Counted from the stretch's first letter, positions 55,283 through 63,565 are shown. The stretch: DNA of 64,000 bases from an uncultured Stenotrophomonas sp. (GCF_913778665.1 NZ_CAJYVQ010000009.1:302676-366675), one strand, 5' to 3'. The notes: generated by a model not told the origin, from the sequence alone. Program-made: numbers and translations.

Positions 55283-55298
55283 TGCAATTGCCGTGCCG
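55283..55298 (-). promoter_or_regulatory. Sigma-54 (RpoN) promoter of fliE-fliK
   Basis: Minus strand CGGCACG-GCAA-TTGCA: six of seven -24 bases, exact -12, GG-N10-GC spacing. Transcription should begin near 55271, giving a leader of about 35 bases. Confidence 0.85.
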
Positions 55299-55434
55299 AA
55301 ACCGGCTTTCGATTCAGAGACGTGAGGGTGTGGGGAGGTGCTGGCAGGGCTGCGCCCTGCACCCGCAGAGGCAACGGCCAAAGCCAAAGCCGGAGCCGGA
55401 GCAACAGCAGAAGCGGGTCTACAGAGGGATGGCA

Positions 55435-55528
55435 GGGTGGGTCCGGTTGCGGGGGACGCCGTGAATACGTCCCTGCAGGCTCGGTCGCCGCATCCATGCG
55501 GCTCACGACCCCGCAACCGGACCCACCC
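55435..55528. repeat. Large structured hairpin repeat, full copy B
   Basis: Perfect 20-base arms at 55435-55454 and 55509-55528 (GGGTGGGTCCGG... and complement). Inside are the core GACGCCGTGAATACGTCCCTG (the reverse complement of the core in copy A, at 55455-55475) and a 7-base inner hairpin GCCGCAT/ATGCGGC (55487-55502). A CAACAGCAG low-complexity tract lies just to its left (55372-55413). Outer and inner stems differ in sequence from copy A but pair equally well. Confidence 0.8.
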
Positions 55529-55579
55529 CGCCTTCGACAGTTTCCCGCGATCTGTCGGAACGGCGTTCTGCTCTGGTGG

Positions 55580-55599
55580 GTGTCGACCTTGGTCGACAC
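55580..55599. repeat. Short palindrome of the GTGGGTG-stem family, fliE side
   Basis: Arms GTGTCGACC (55580-55588) and GGTCGACAC (55591-55599) around TT, preceded by CTGCTCTGGTGG, as at 48517-48536. Confidence 0.75.
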
Positions 55600-55689
55600 A
55601 TTGTGGTCGGCACGGGGCCGGATCCCGTTGCGACGCAACGGGCTCTGGCCTCATTGGCGGCGCCATTTATCCGGCGTCGGTTTTCTGGC

Positions 55690-56106
55690 CTACGGCTGCA
55701 GGGTCCAGCGGCCGGAATTCTGGCGCTGGCGCGGGCCAATGGGGCCGTCGTGCTGGGTGTAGACGAAGCGGCCCTGGCGGTCGCTCTGGCAGGTCAGCAG
55801 CAGGGTGTAGTGGGCGGGACCGGCCGGGTGGGCCTCGGTCATCTGGATTTCCGCGATATGCGGGGCCAGGCGTTGATAGCGGTAGCTGCCGCCGATGCGG
55901 AGGTCGGTTCCGAGGATGTCCAGCATGTACTGGCTGCCAGCAAAGCTGAGCTGCACCATGCGTCCGGCGTTGGGGTTGTCGGGCGCGTAGAACGGGTCGC
56001 TGAGGTTGGTGAACTGGCGTTGGTCGAGCGTGGCGGGCAGGGTGCAGTTGGCCGCAGTGGCCAGGGCCGGGCAGAGCAGGGCGGCGAGCAGGGTGGTGTG
56101 ATGCAT
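55690..56106 (-). CDS. Small secreted protein of unknown function between fleQ and fliE
   Basis: A 138-residue protein. A signal peptide (MHHTTLLAALLCPALATAANC, cleavage near residue 19) is preceded by AAGGAG at a good distance from ATG 56106. The mature part contains two cysteines (residues about 20 and 110) that may form a disulfide, and is rich in aromatic and beta-forming residues (RMVQLSFAGSQYMLDILGTDLRIGGSYRYQRL, AHYTLLLTCQSDRQGRFVYTQHDGPIGPRQRQNSGRWTLQP). I recognise no family. It lies inside the flagellar cluster, read in the same direction, but has repeats on one side and a terminator on the other and may be an unrelated insertion. Confidence 0.72.
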   Translation of the reverse strand: MHHTTLLAALLCPALATAANCTLPATLDQRQFTNLSDPFYAPDNPNAGRMVQLSFAGSQYMLDILGTDLRIGGSYRYQRLAPHIAEIQMTEAHPAGPAHYTLLLTCQSDRQGRFVYTQHDGPIGPRQRQNSGRWTLQP

Positions 56107-56183
56107 GGTGGGAGCTCCTTGGGCTGTCCCTCCAATGCACCGTAGTTTCAGCTCCGCTGTCTTTAGGAAAACGTGTAAATGCA

Positions 56184-56235
56184 AAGGGGGCAGAAACACC
56201 AACGCCCGGGCAAGCCCAGGCGTTCGTGCCCCCTT
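56184..56235 (-). terminator. Terminator-like double hairpin after fleQ
   Basis: Inner stem AACGCC-GGGC / GCCC-GGCGTT (56201-56224, one C-A mismatch), outer arms AAGGGGGCA and TGCCCCCTT near 56184-56192 and 56227-56235. On the minus strand the inner stem is followed by GGTGTTTCT. It lies 18 bases after the fleQ stop. Confidence 0.65.
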
Positions 56236-56252
56236 CATGCGGGTCGTGCGGT

Positions 56253-57755
56253 TCAGCCGGTCAGTTCGGCCTGCTCGCGTTCGATGCCGTACTTGCGCAG
56301 CTTTTCCACCAGGGTGGTGCGGCGCAGGCCGAGCAGCTGGGCGGCGTGGGCGACCACGCCCTGGGTGCGTTCCAGTGCTTCGTTGATCAGGCCCAGTTCG
56401 ATGCTGGCCATGTGGTTGCGCAGGTCCATGCCCTCGTCGGGCAGTGCGGCCGGTGCCGCCGGGCGATTGACGGCGATGCCGTGCTCCAGCGCCGGCTGGT
56501 TGCCGCTGCCGGGTGTGTGGAACGAGAAGCTGCGCAGGTCCAGTCGCTCTTCGCTGGCAACCGGAGCCGCAGGCGCCGGTGCGGGCACGGCCAGCGCGGC
56601 ATCGCCACGATAGCGGGCCGGCAGATCCTGCACGCGGACCGAACCGCCCGGGTGCAGCACGGCCAAGCGCTCGACCAGGTTGGTCAGTTCGCGCACGTTG
56701 CCCGGCCATTCGTAGCCGGCCAGGGCCTGCAGCGCCTCGGCAGTGAAGCGCACTTCGCCGCGGCCGGTGCGGGCCAGCTGGGTGGCGATGGTTTCCACCA
56801 GTGCCGGCAGGTCTTCGCGACGCTCGCGCAGGGCGGGCACGTCGATCGGGAACACGTTGAGGCGATAGAACAGATCCTCGCGGAACTTGCCTTCGGCGAT
56901 GCGCGTTTCCAGGTCGCGGTGGGTCGCGGCAATCACCCGCACGTTGCAGCGGATGGTCTGGTTGCCGCCCACGCGTTCGAAGCTGCGTTCCTGCAGCACG
57001 CGCAGCAGCTTGACCTGCATCGGCAGGCTCATGTCGCCGATTTCATCCAGCAGCAGCGTGCCGCCCTCGGCCATTTCGAAACGGCCCTTGCGGGCGGTCA
57101 GTGCGCCGGTGAAGGCACCCTTTTCGTGGCCGAACAGTTCGCTTTCCAGCAGGTCAGCCGGAATGGCGCCGCAGTTGATCGCCACGAACGGGCCATCGCG
57201 GCGCGGCGAGCGCTGGTGGATCGCGCGCGACACCACTTCCTTGCCGGTACCGGATTCGCCCAGCACCAGCACGGTGGTATCGAACGCGGCAACCTGTTCG
57301 ATCATGGTGCGCAGTGCGGTCACCGCAGCGCCGTTGCCGGTCGGGCCCTGGTCCTGAGCAGCACCGGCCTGGTGTTCGGCATCCAGGCGCTTGAGGCTGG
57401 CGCGACGCAGCAGGGCTTCCATCTGCGCGTGGCGCAGCGGGGTTTCCAGCGGCCAGATATTGGCTTCGTGCAGGCCATGCTGGTGCGCAAATGCCGAAGC
57501 ATCGCCATCGGCCAGCAGCACCGGCGGCGGCAGGCTGCTGCCACCGAGCCAGTTGTACAGTGCGGTGCTGGCGGCAGTGTCGTCCAGGCTGCCGACGATC
57601 ACCGCCATCCAGTCGTTCTGGCGCTGGCGCCCGAGGTCGAAGTCGGCCGCGTCGGAGACCCAGCGCGGGTTGAAGTCCATGAATTCCAGCAGGGCAACGG
57701 TGCGCTCGGCGCGCACGGCGTCGTTGTCCAGCACCAGGATGCGCGATTCACTCAC
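56253..57755 (-). CDS. fleQ: Flagellar master regulator FleQ (sigma-54 enhancer-binding protein)
   Basis: A 500-residue NtrC-class activator. An N-terminal FleQ/receiver-like domain (about 1-125) lacks a clear phospho-acceptor. The AAA+ domain (about 140-380) has Walker [10 protein letters not shown], the sigma-54-contacting GAFTGA loop in [15 protein letters not shown], Walker [13 protein letters not shown], and arginine-finger region [16 protein letters not shown]. The C-terminal Fis-type HTH reads [35 protein letters not shown]. In Pseudomonas FleQ also binds c-di-GMP and is antagonised by FleN/FlhG, which is encoded at 35778. It is expected to activate the sigma-54 sites listed here. It overlaps the receiver gene by 4 bases. 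Confidence 0.95.
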   Translation of the reverse strand: MSESRILVLDNDAVRAERTVALLEFMDFNPRWVSDAADFDLGRQRQNDWMAVIVGSLDDTAASTALYNWLGGSSLPPPVLLADGDASAFAHQHGLHEANIWPLETPLRHAQMEALLRRASLKRLDAEHQAGAAQDQGPTGNGAAVTALRTMIEQVAAFDTTVLVLGESGTGKEVVSRAIHQRSPRRDGPFVAINCGAIPADLLESELFGHEKGAFTGALTARKGRFEMAEGGTLLLDEIGDMSLPMQVKLLRVLQERSFERVGGNQTIRCNVRVIAATHRDLETRIAEGKFREDLFYRLNVFPIDVPALRERREDLPALVETIATQLARTGRGEVRFTAEALQALAGYEWPGNVRELTNLVERLAVLHPGGSVRVQDLPARYRGDAALAVPAPAPAAPVASEERLDLRSFSFHTPGSGNQPALEHGIAVNRPAAPAALPDEGMDLRNHMASIELGLINEALERTQGVVAHAAQLLGLRRTTLVEKLRKYGIEREQAELTG

Positions 57756-58129
57756 GACTGTTCCTCCCTGAGGCCTTCCAGGATCGGCATGACTTCCTGG
57801 ATGTAGGACAGCTTGCTGACAAAGTTGTCGGCGCCGGCGCGCAGCGCGTGTTCGCGGTGCTCGGCGTCGTCGAAGTGGCTGGCGATCACGATGTACGGGG
57901 CATCGTCCTGCGACTTGATCAGGCGGGTGGCCTGCAGGCCGCCCATTTCCGGCATGGCCAGATCCATCAGCACCACCTGCGGGCGCAGCGTTTCCGAGCG
58001 CTCGATCGCTTCCAGGCCGTTGCCGGCGCTGCCGACGATCTGCAGCCAGTCGATCTTGCGGAAATGGCGCATCGCCGCGTTGATGAAGCCCTCGTGGTCA
58101 TCGACCAGCAGGACGGTAAGCTTGTTCAT
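57752..58129 (-). CDS. Single-domain response regulator between rpoN and fleQ
   Basis: A 125-residue receiver with no output domain: [18 protein letters not shown], phospho-acceptor in [19 protein letters not shown], then VIASHFDD and the lysine in [16 protein letters not shown]. The D-D-D-T/S-K set is intact. ATG 58129 is preferred over 58138 because AAGGA lies 8 bases before it. It is co-transcribed between rpoN and fleQ, so it may signal to FleQ, whose own receiver-like domain seems not to be phosphorylated (inference). The activating kinase is not apparent. Confidence 0.88.
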   Translation of the reverse strand: MNKLTVLLVDDHEGFINAAMRHFRKIDWLQIVGSAGNGLEAIERSETLRPQVVLMDLAMPEMGGLQATRLIKSQDDAPYIVIASHFDDAEHREHALRAGADNFVSKLSYIQEVMPILEGLREEQS

Positions 58130-58143
58130 GTCCAACATCCTTT

Positions 58144-59553
58144 TCAGCCCACCCGGGCCAGCTGTGGTTGCCTGGCGCCGAGCCGGCGCCGTTCACGGGC
58201 CGGGGCGATGTCCAGTTGTTCCCGGTATTTTGCGACGGTTCGGCGGGCAATGTTCACCCCCTGTCGCGACAACAGGCCGGCGATCGCTTCGTCGGCCAGC
58301 GGCCGGCCGGCCGGTTCGGCGTCGATCAGGCGCCGGACCATGGCCTTGACCGCCTGCCCGGAGACGCTGGCGCCTTCCAGGCGGACGGCGAAGAAGTGCT
58401 TCAGTTCGAAGGTGCCGCGCGGGGTCTGCAGGAACTTGCCGGTGGTGATGCGCGAGACGGTGGACTCATGCATGCCGATTTCCTCGGCCACTTCCTTCAG
58501 GGTCAGCGGCGCCATGGCTTCCTCGCCACGGACCAGGAAGGCGGCCTGGCGTTCCACGATCACCCGCGCGGTGCGCAGCAGGGTGTCGTAGCGCATCGAA
58601 AGGCCGCGGCTGAACCAGCGCGCCTCCTGCAGCATCTCGCGCAGCGCCGGGGCGGCGTCGCTGGTGTCGGCCAGCACCTGTTCGTACTGGCTGTTGATCG
58701 ACACGCGGCGGCTGGTGGCCGGGTTCAAGGCCACCTTCCACTGGTCATCGGCCTGCCAGGCGACCACGTCGGGCACCACCACGGCGTTGCGCTCGGGCAG
58801 CAGGCTGTCGCCCGGGCGCGGTTGCAGCGACAGGATCAGGCGCACGGCTTCGCGCACGTCATCGATCTCGGCGTCGTGCTGGCGGGCGAGGGCGGGGTAG
58901 TCATGCGCGGCCAGCGCGTCGAGCGCGCCGTCCAGGATGCGCGCGGCCAGGTGACGGGCGGGCACCACGCCGTGCAGGCTGCGCAGCTGTGCCTGCAGGC
59001 CTTCGCGCAGGTCCTGCGCGGCCATGCCGGCCGGTTCGCCGTGCAGCAGCTGCTGGCGGATGGCCTCCACGCCGTCGGCGGCAATGTCGAACTGGGCGCT
59101 GGCCAGCAGCTGCAGGTGCGCCAGTGGCGCCTGCAGGTAGCCGGCCTCGTCGCAGTGATCGAGCCAGAACGCGGCCACGGCCAGCTGGCGCTCGTCCATG
59201 TCCAGCGACAGCCGCTGCAGCACGCGCAGCTGCGGATCGGTGGATTCGCCGGCGGCGATGCGCGCCATGCGGTCATCATCGCCGTCCTGCCAGCTGGCAC
59301 CGGCCACTTCCCACATCGAGGCCTCGGGCAGCTCGTCGAATGCGGCGGTTTCCAGCGTCGTGGCGGCGGCCTCGGTGGCATCGGCGGCCGGTGCTTCGGC
59401 ATCTTCGATTTCCAGCAGGGGATTGGAGTCCAGCAGGCGCTGGATTTCCTGTTCCAGGTGCAGGCCATCGAGCTGCAACAGCCGGATCGACTGCAGCAGC
59501 TGCGGGGTGAGGTGAAGTTGTTGGCCCAGCTGGGTCGAGAGTGCAGCCTTCAT
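58144..59553 (-). CDS. rpoN: RNA polymerase sigma-54 factor (flagellar-cluster RpoN)
   Basis: A 469-residue sigma-54. Region I begins LSTQLGQQLHLTPQLLQSIRLLQL, a Gln/Leu-rich activator-response segment; an acidic/Ala region II follows; region III includes the core-binding and HTH parts (KEVAEEIGMHESTVSRITTGKFLQTPRG) and the C-terminal RpoN box IARRTVAKYREQL. It is shorter than the about 480-500 typical of housekeeping RpoN. It lies in an rpoN-receiver-fleQ operon inside the flagellar locus; Xanthomonas genomes usually have a second rpoN elsewhere, so this may be the flagellar paralogue (rpoN2). Confidence 0.95.
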   Translation of the reverse strand: MKAALSTQLGQQLHLTPQLLQSIRLLQLDGLHLEQEIQRLLDSNPLLEIEDAEAPAADATEAAATTLETAAFDELPEASMWEVAGASWQDGDDDRMARIAAGESTDPQLRVLQRLSLDMDERQLAVAAFWLDHCDEAGYLQAPLAHLQLLASAQFDIAADGVEAIRQQLLHGEPAGMAAQDLREGLQAQLRSLHGVVPARHLAARILDGALDALAAHDYPALARQHDAEIDDVREAVRLILSLQPRPGDSLLPERNAVVVPDVVAWQADDQWKVALNPATSRRVSINSQYEQVLADTSDAAPALREMLQEARWFSRGLSMRYDTLLRTARVIVERQAAFLVRGEEAMAPLTLKEVAEEIGMHESTVSRITTGKFLQTPRGTFELKHFFAVRLEGASVSGQAVKAMVRRLIDAEPAGRPLADEAIAGLLSRQGVNIARRTVAKYREQLDIAPARERRRLGARQPQLARVG

Positions 59554-59648
59554 CGTGGTTCCCCGGCACCGCTCCCCGGCGCCTTGTGGAACGCATCTTG
59601 CTTTTCATCCGGCGGAGGCGGAATCAGGGGGTTCCTGAAGCCGCTCAT

Positions 59649-59683
59649 GGAAATCCCTACAGGGTGTCAGGGAAACCCCTACA
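59649..59683. promoter_or_regulatory. Tandem direct repeats upstream of rpoN
   Basis: GGAAATCCCTACA (59649-59661) and GGAAACCCCTACA (59671-59683) agree in 12 of 13 bases and are 22 bases apart, two helical turns. They sit about 100-130 bases upstream of the rpoN start and are candidates for a regulator binding pair. The regulator is unknown. Confidence 0.5.
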
Positions 59684-59829
59684 TTGGCGCGGGATATTGA
59701 CGATGGGTGAGGCCAAGGCATTGATTCGCGGTGCGGGATCCACCGTGCCCGCCGTCCGCCGTGTACGGAATCCTGTCGGGTTGCGTCGGGGTGACGGGAT
59801 TTCGTCGCCAATGCAGGGCGTCGCGTGTT

Positions 59830-59847
59830 GGCAGAGTCGACTCTACC
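59830..59847. repeat. SMAG-like palindrome downstream of the NarL-type regulator
   Basis: The perfect 12-base palindrome AGAGTCGACTCT (59833-59844) is flanked by GG..CC, giving GGTAGAGTCGAC on the minus strand, the GTAG-type head. It lies in the 327-base gap between rpoN and the regulator gene; no gene is apparent in the gap. Confidence 0.68.
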
Positions 59848-59880
59848 GGGCATTTTTCCGCCGGCCACCGCGGGCGTATA

Positions 59881-60519
59881 TCACTCCAGCTCGTGCTGGT
59901 GGCGGGCGGCAAGCAGCAGCAGATCGTTGGCGCGGCGGCAGCCCAGCGACTCCATCATGCGCGCGCGATGGGTCTCCACCGTCTTGACGCTGATGCCAAG
60001 GTCGGCGGCTATTTCCTTGTTGCTTTCGCCCTTGCCGATGCGGCGCAGGATCTCGCGCTGGCGCGGTGACAGCGCGGCAATGCCGGTCGGCTTCTCGCGG
60101 CCCAGCATCGGTGCCAGCATCTTGGCCGAGATCTGCGGGCTGAGGAACACCTGGCCGGCGTGCGCGGCGCGCAAGGCCAGCTCAAGCTCCTGTGGCGCGG
60201 CATCCTTGACCACGAAGCCGACCGCACCGCGGTCGAGCGCATCGCGGACGTGCGCGGCATCGTCGTGCATGGTCATCATCACAACGCGGGTGCCGGGCGC
60301 GCGCAGGCGGATGTCGCTGAGCGCTTCCAGGCCGGTACGGCCGGGCAGTGACAGGTCCATCAGCACCACGTCCGGCGCATGCTGCAGGGCCAGCTGCAGC
60401 GCCTGCTCGGCATTGCTGGCTTCGGCAACCAGCTGCACGTCGGCAAACCCCTGCAGCAGCCGCGCCAGGCCCGCGCGTACCAGGGTGTGATCGTCGACGA
60501 TGAGAACTCGCACAGGCAC
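59881..60519 (-). CDS. NarL/FixJ-family response regulator in the flagellar cluster
   Basis: A 212-residue protein with a receiver (VLIVDDHTLVRAGL, phospho-acceptor in VVLMDLSLPGRTGLEAL, lysine in GFVVKDAAPQE) and a LuxR-type HTH (LSPRQREILRRIGKGESNKEIAADLGISVKTVETHRARMMESL). Position between the pilZ gene and rpoN is that of the VsrD-like regulator noted in Xanthomonas flagellar clusters; the target genes here are unknown. No cognate histidine kinase lies nearby. The repeats at 59649-59683 lie downstream of it and upstream of rpoN. Confidence 0.88.
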   Translation of the reverse strand: MPVRVLIVDDHTLVRAGLARLLQGFADVQLVAEASNAEQALQLALQHAPDVVLMDLSLPGRTGLEALSDIRLRAPGTRVVMMTMHDDAAHVRDALDRGAVGFVVKDAAPQELELALRAAHAGQVFLSPQISAKMLAPMLGREKPTGIAALSPRQREILRRIGKGESNKEIAADLGISVKTVETHRARMMESLGCRRANDLLLLAARHQHELE

Positions 60520-60606
60520 GCAACAGGTCCGTATGGGGGGAGTCCACCTTAACTTAGCTGAACGGGCACGCCAAGCGTCGTTGGTCCTGCGCAGGCGAGA
60601 CTGGTT

Positions 60607-61185
60607 TCAGCGCGCCCGGCGGGCCTCGGCCACTTGGCGGCGGTGCAGGCGGAACAGGTGGCGCTCCATGGCCATTTCCAGGCCGTCGCCGAGGCGCTGG
60701 AAGCGCAGCCAGAGAAAGTGGCCGCCACCGCCATCGGCCGCTTCGGCGATCACTTCCACCGGCAGGTCGATATGGTCAGGCAGCCAATCGCTGGGCTGCA
60801 GGCGCACCACGCCGGCCTGGCCGGCGCTGGCGCCGCTGCGCGGGCCCAACTGCAGGCGGATACCGCGCCGCGACCAGCGCACCGGGCGCAGGGTCAGCTC
60901 CTGGCCCTGCTGGCGCACCAGCCGGCCGAGCAGCACCATCGCCAGGTCCAGCTTGGCCTCCAGCCGCTGCAACTGCAGGCTGGCTTCGTTGCGCTCATCG
61001 TGTTCGTCAACGCGGCTGTCCTCTACCAGTGCCAGGCTGCGCAGCAGGCCTTCGGCACTGGTGGTGCGACCGGCGCCGTTGCCTGCCTGGAATTCGGCCG
61101 GCAATGCCAGCTCGCAGCTGAGCGTCTCGTCGAACAACTCGCTTTCGGCGGGGTGGTGCAGCGACGTGGTCGGCAGTGAGGTCAT
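60607..61185 (-). CDS. Non-canonical PilZ-like protein of the fliS-fliT operon
   Basis: A 192-residue protein. Residues of about 55-95 form a predicted long helix with heptads (VDEHDERNEASLQLQRLEAKLDLAMVLLGRLVRQQ), followed by a beta-rich domain (LTLRPVRWSRRGIRLQL, VVRLQPSDWLPDHIDLPVEVIAEA, HFLWLRFQRLGDGLEMAMERHLFRLHRRQV). The last part has the PilZ-like exit (FxxLxxxxxxxIxRxxFRxxR). The R-x3-R and D-x-S-x-x-G c-di-GMP motifs of canonical PilZ are missing, as in the tetrameric XC6012 type of Xanthomonas. It probably works without binding the nucleotide. It overlaps fliT by 4 bases. Confidence 0.75.
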   Translation of the reverse strand: MTSLPTTSLHHPAESELFDETLSCELALPAEFQAGNGAGRTTSAEGLLRSLALVEDSRVDEHDERNEASLQLQRLEAKLDLAMVLLGRLVRQQGQELTLRPVRWSRRGIRLQLGPRSGASAGQAGVVRLQPSDWLPDHIDLPVEVIAEAADGGGGHFLWLRFQRLGDGLEMAMERHLFRLHRRQVAEARRAR

Positions 61186-61475
61186 GCCAAGGATTCTGCC
61201 TGCAGGTAAGCATGCGCCGCGCGAAGAGAGCGCTGGCCATCGTTCATCAGTGCGGCCACCGCATCGCGGCGCTGGCGCAGCAGGCCCAGCAGGCTCTGCT
61301 GGCGTTCGAACAACGCCGTGAGCGGGGCATGGTCGGCCACGGTCAGCGGTTGGCTGAGCAGGGCATGGAGGGTGCTGTCGTGGCCGTCGAGCAGGCTGTC
61401 AGCCTGCTCGAGCGTGTCCTCGCCCAGTGCCTTCTCGAACGCGTCCAGCTGCGCGTGCAGTTCGTGCAGGCTCAT
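61182..61475 (-). CDS. fliT: FliT-like flagellar export chaperone
   Basis: A 97-residue, mostly helical protein (SLHELHAQLDAFEKALGEDTLEQADSLLDGHD... LTALFERQQSLLGLLRQRRDAVAALM). FliT chaperones FliD and is the usual gene after fliS. Sequence similarity of FliT proteins is low, so the assignment rests on size, helical character and position. ATG 61475 overlaps the fliS stop by 4 bases and it overlaps pilZ by 4. Confidence 0.75.
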   Translation of the reverse strand: MSLHELHAQLDAFEKALGEDTLEQADSLLDGHDSTLHALLSQPLTVADHAPLTALFERQQSLLGLLRQRRDAVAALMNDGQRSLRAAHAYLQAESLA

Positions 61476-61888
61476 GGCGCCACCGCGGCCGGGCGGCGCT
61501 GCTCGTGCGGGATCGCGTTCCAGGCGCTGTCGATCTCGCCCAGCAGCTGCAGCGATTCGTCGAGTGCAGCGCGGTCGTTGTGCAGGTTGGCCTCGGTCAG
61601 GCGCTGCAGCACGTAGTCGTACAGTGCCGACAGGTTGCCGGCGATCTCGCCGCCGGCCTCGTGGTCCAGCGAGCCGTTGAGGTGGCCGACGATCGCGCAG
61701 ACTTCGCCGATCGCCTTGCCCTTGCCGGCCTGGTCGCCACGCTCGAGGCTGGCCTGGGCGCGCCGCACGCGCTCCAGCGCGCCCGCCAGCAGCATCGCCA
61801 CCAGCTTGTGCGGATCGGCATCGGCGACCGCACTGGTCACTCCCACCTGGCGGTATTGCTCGGCATATTGACGGCTGGAACCGTACAT
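61472..61888 (-). CDS. fliS: Flagellin export chaperone FliS
   Basis: A 138-residue helical protein. The diagnostic N-terminus (MYGSSRQYAEQYRQVGVTSAVADADPHKLVAMLL) and mid helix (GNLSALYDYVLQRLTEANLHNDRAALDESLQLL) match FliS, which holds flagellin unfolded for export. ATG 61888 is preceded by AAGGAG; the further upstream open frame is rejected. It lies 128 bases after fliD, with a GC-rich hairpin (arms CCGCCGGC/GCCGGCGG near 61913-61945) between. Confidence 0.95.
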   Translation of the reverse strand: MYGSSRQYAEQYRQVGVTSAVADADPHKLVAMLLAGALERVRRAQASLERGDQAGKGKAIGEVCAIVGHLNGSLDHEAGGEIAGNLSALYDYVLQRLTEANLHNDRAALDESLQLLGEIDSAWNAIPHEQRRPAAVAP

Positions 61889-62016
61889 TCGTGATTCTCC
61901 TTGCGCTGGGTGCCGCCGGCAGGTCGTGGGGACCGTGGCCGGCGGTGCGGCGTTGATTGCTGTTGCGTCCGTTATCGGTGCGTTGCACGCCAAACTTGAG
62001 CGTTCTACGCAGACCT

Positions 62017-63435
62017 TCAGCGGTTCAGCTGTGCCAGCTGCTGCTGCAGCGCGGTGTTGCTCTGCTGCAACTTGCCCATCAGGCTGTCCAGCGCCAGGAA
62101 CTGCTTCTTGTAGCGTTCTTCCACGCTCTTCATGCGCGTGTCGAGGTCCTTGCGGCGCTTGTCGATGTTGTCCAGCGTGGTGTTCAGCCCCTTGGTGCGG
62201 GCGACGAAGGCGCCTTCCTTGCCGACCGTGGTGCTGACGTAGCCGTCGACCATGGTGTACAGCGTGCCCGCGCCACCGGTGTCGCCGGTGATGGCAGCGC
62301 GGATCTTTTCCGGCTGGCTGGCCAGCGCGGCTGCAAACTTGGTGGTGTCGAGCACCAGGCTGCCGTCGGCGTTGGGATAGCCGCGCGTCTGCAGGCCCAG
62401 CACCTTCGGGTCCAGGCCGTCGGCAGAAAGCTCCTTCAGCACGCCGGACATCATCGAGCGCAGCTGGCTGGACGCACCACGCATCTGCGCGTCGCCAGTC
62501 AGCGTGGCCGCTTCCTTGGTCTTGGCGTCGTACTTGGTTTCGGTGTTGATCGCCGCGATCGCCGCGTTGTACGCGGTGACGAACTCCTGCATCACCTTGG
62601 TCGCGGCGGCGGTGTCGGTACTGATCACCACGCTGCTCTTGCCGGGAACCTTCAGGTTCAGGGTCAGGCCCGGCACTGCATCGGCCACGATGTTGCTGGC
62701 GCTGACCACCTTGACGCCATCGATGGTCAGTTCGGCGTCGGCTGCAGCCGAGTTCTGCTTGAGGCTGCCGATCAGCGCACCCAGCTTCGGATCGCTGCCA
62801 CCGTATTCCAGCTTGATCGCGTTGGCCGCGCCGGTCTTTTCCTGCGCAACCGACAGGTATTGGTTGTCGCCGGAGGTGATCAGCGTGGCCTGTACGCCTT
62901 CCTTGCGGCCGGCAGCATCGATCTTGTTGCGGATGGTGGTCAGCGTGTCGCCGTCCTCCACCGCCACGCTCATGGTCTTGGCCTTGTCACCGACGCCAAC
63001 GGTCAGTGTCAAGGTTCCGGCACCGAAAGTGTCGGTCTTCGGGAACGAGGTGTCGGCAATCAGCTTGTGCGCGGTGGCCAGGGAGGTGACCTCTACCTGG
63101 TGCGTGCCGTTGGAGGCGGCTGCCTTGGTCGTGCCGAGGTCGTACAGCGCCACCGAGGCTGTCAGAACGTCGTCGGCATTGGCGGGGCCGGCCTTGCCCG
63201 TGGCTGTCACGGTACGCGTATCGAACGCGGTGGTGGCCTTCAATGCGGTCAGGGCGGTCTTGAGCTTGTCGAAGGCCGAGGTGACGGTGCCGATCGACGA
63301 GAGCTGCATCTTGGCCTTGGACTGCTGCAGGTTCAGCGCATTGTCGGCCGGCTTGCGGTCTGCCGCGACCAGCTGGTTGACGATGCTGGAGATATCCAGC
63401 CCCGAGCCGATGCCACCGTATCCAAAGTCTGCCAC
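62017..63435 (-). CDS. fliD: Flagellar filament capping protein FliD
   Basis: A 472-residue filament cap (hook-associated protein 2). Both termini show the FliD pattern: GIGSGLDISSIVNQLVAADRKPADNAL at the start and the coiled C-terminal KGLNTTLDNIDKRRKDLDTRMKSVEERYKKQFLALDSLMGKLQQSNTALQQQLAQL. The central part is variable and exposed. ATG 63435 follows AGGAGAAACG. A sigma-54 promoter lies about 100 bases upstream and fliC lies beyond. Confidence 0.95.
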   Translation of the reverse strand: MADFGYGGIGSGLDISSIVNQLVAADRKPADNALNLQQSKAKMQLSSIGTVTSAFDKLKTALTALKATTAFDTRTVTATGKAGPANADDVLTASVALYDLGTTKAAASNGTHQVEVTSLATAHKLIADTSFPKTDTFGAGTLTLTVGVGDKAKTMSVAVEDGDTLTTIRNKIDAAGRKEGVQATLITSGDNQYLSVAQEKTGAANAIKLEYGGSDPKLGALIGSLKQNSAAADAELTIDGVKVVSASNIVADAVPGLTLNLKVPGKSSVVISTDTAAATKVMQEFVTAYNAAIAAINTETKYDAKTKEAATLTGDAQMRGASSQLRSMMSGVLKELSADGLDPKVLGLQTRGYPNADGSLVLDTTKFAAALASQPEKIRAAITGDTGGAGTLYTMVDGYVSTTVGKEGAFVARTKGLNTTLDNIDKRRKDLDTRMKSVEERYKKQFLALDSLMGKLQQSNTALQQQLAQLNR

Positions 63436-63531
63436 GTCGTTTCTCCTGGTATACGGGCCGGCCCGCCGTGCGGTGGCCCGTCGTCAACGAAAATAGCGGC
63501 CTGCGCCGCTGGGTCTTGAGGACTTCGTTGA

Positions 63532-63547
63532 TGCATGCGCCGTGCCA
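63532..63547 (-). promoter_or_regulatory. Sigma-54 (RpoN) promoter of fliD
   Basis: Minus strand TGGCACG-GCGC-ATGCA: the -24 is exact and the -12 differs by one base (A for T) with GG-N10-GC spacing. The start would be near 63520, about 85 bases before ATG 63435. Confidence 0.85.
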
Positions 63548-63565
63548 ATGCTCTGGCGCAGGTTC

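Noticed and set aside
55237..55638. N-terminal extension of the fliE frame
   Set aside because: It runs through the sigma-54 promoter and hairpin repeat; FliE family length fits the ATG at 55236.
61910..61950. Hairpin between fliD and fliS considered as a terminator
   Set aside because: The stem is GC-rich but has mismatches at its ends and no T-run on the minus strand; it is only mentioned with fliS.
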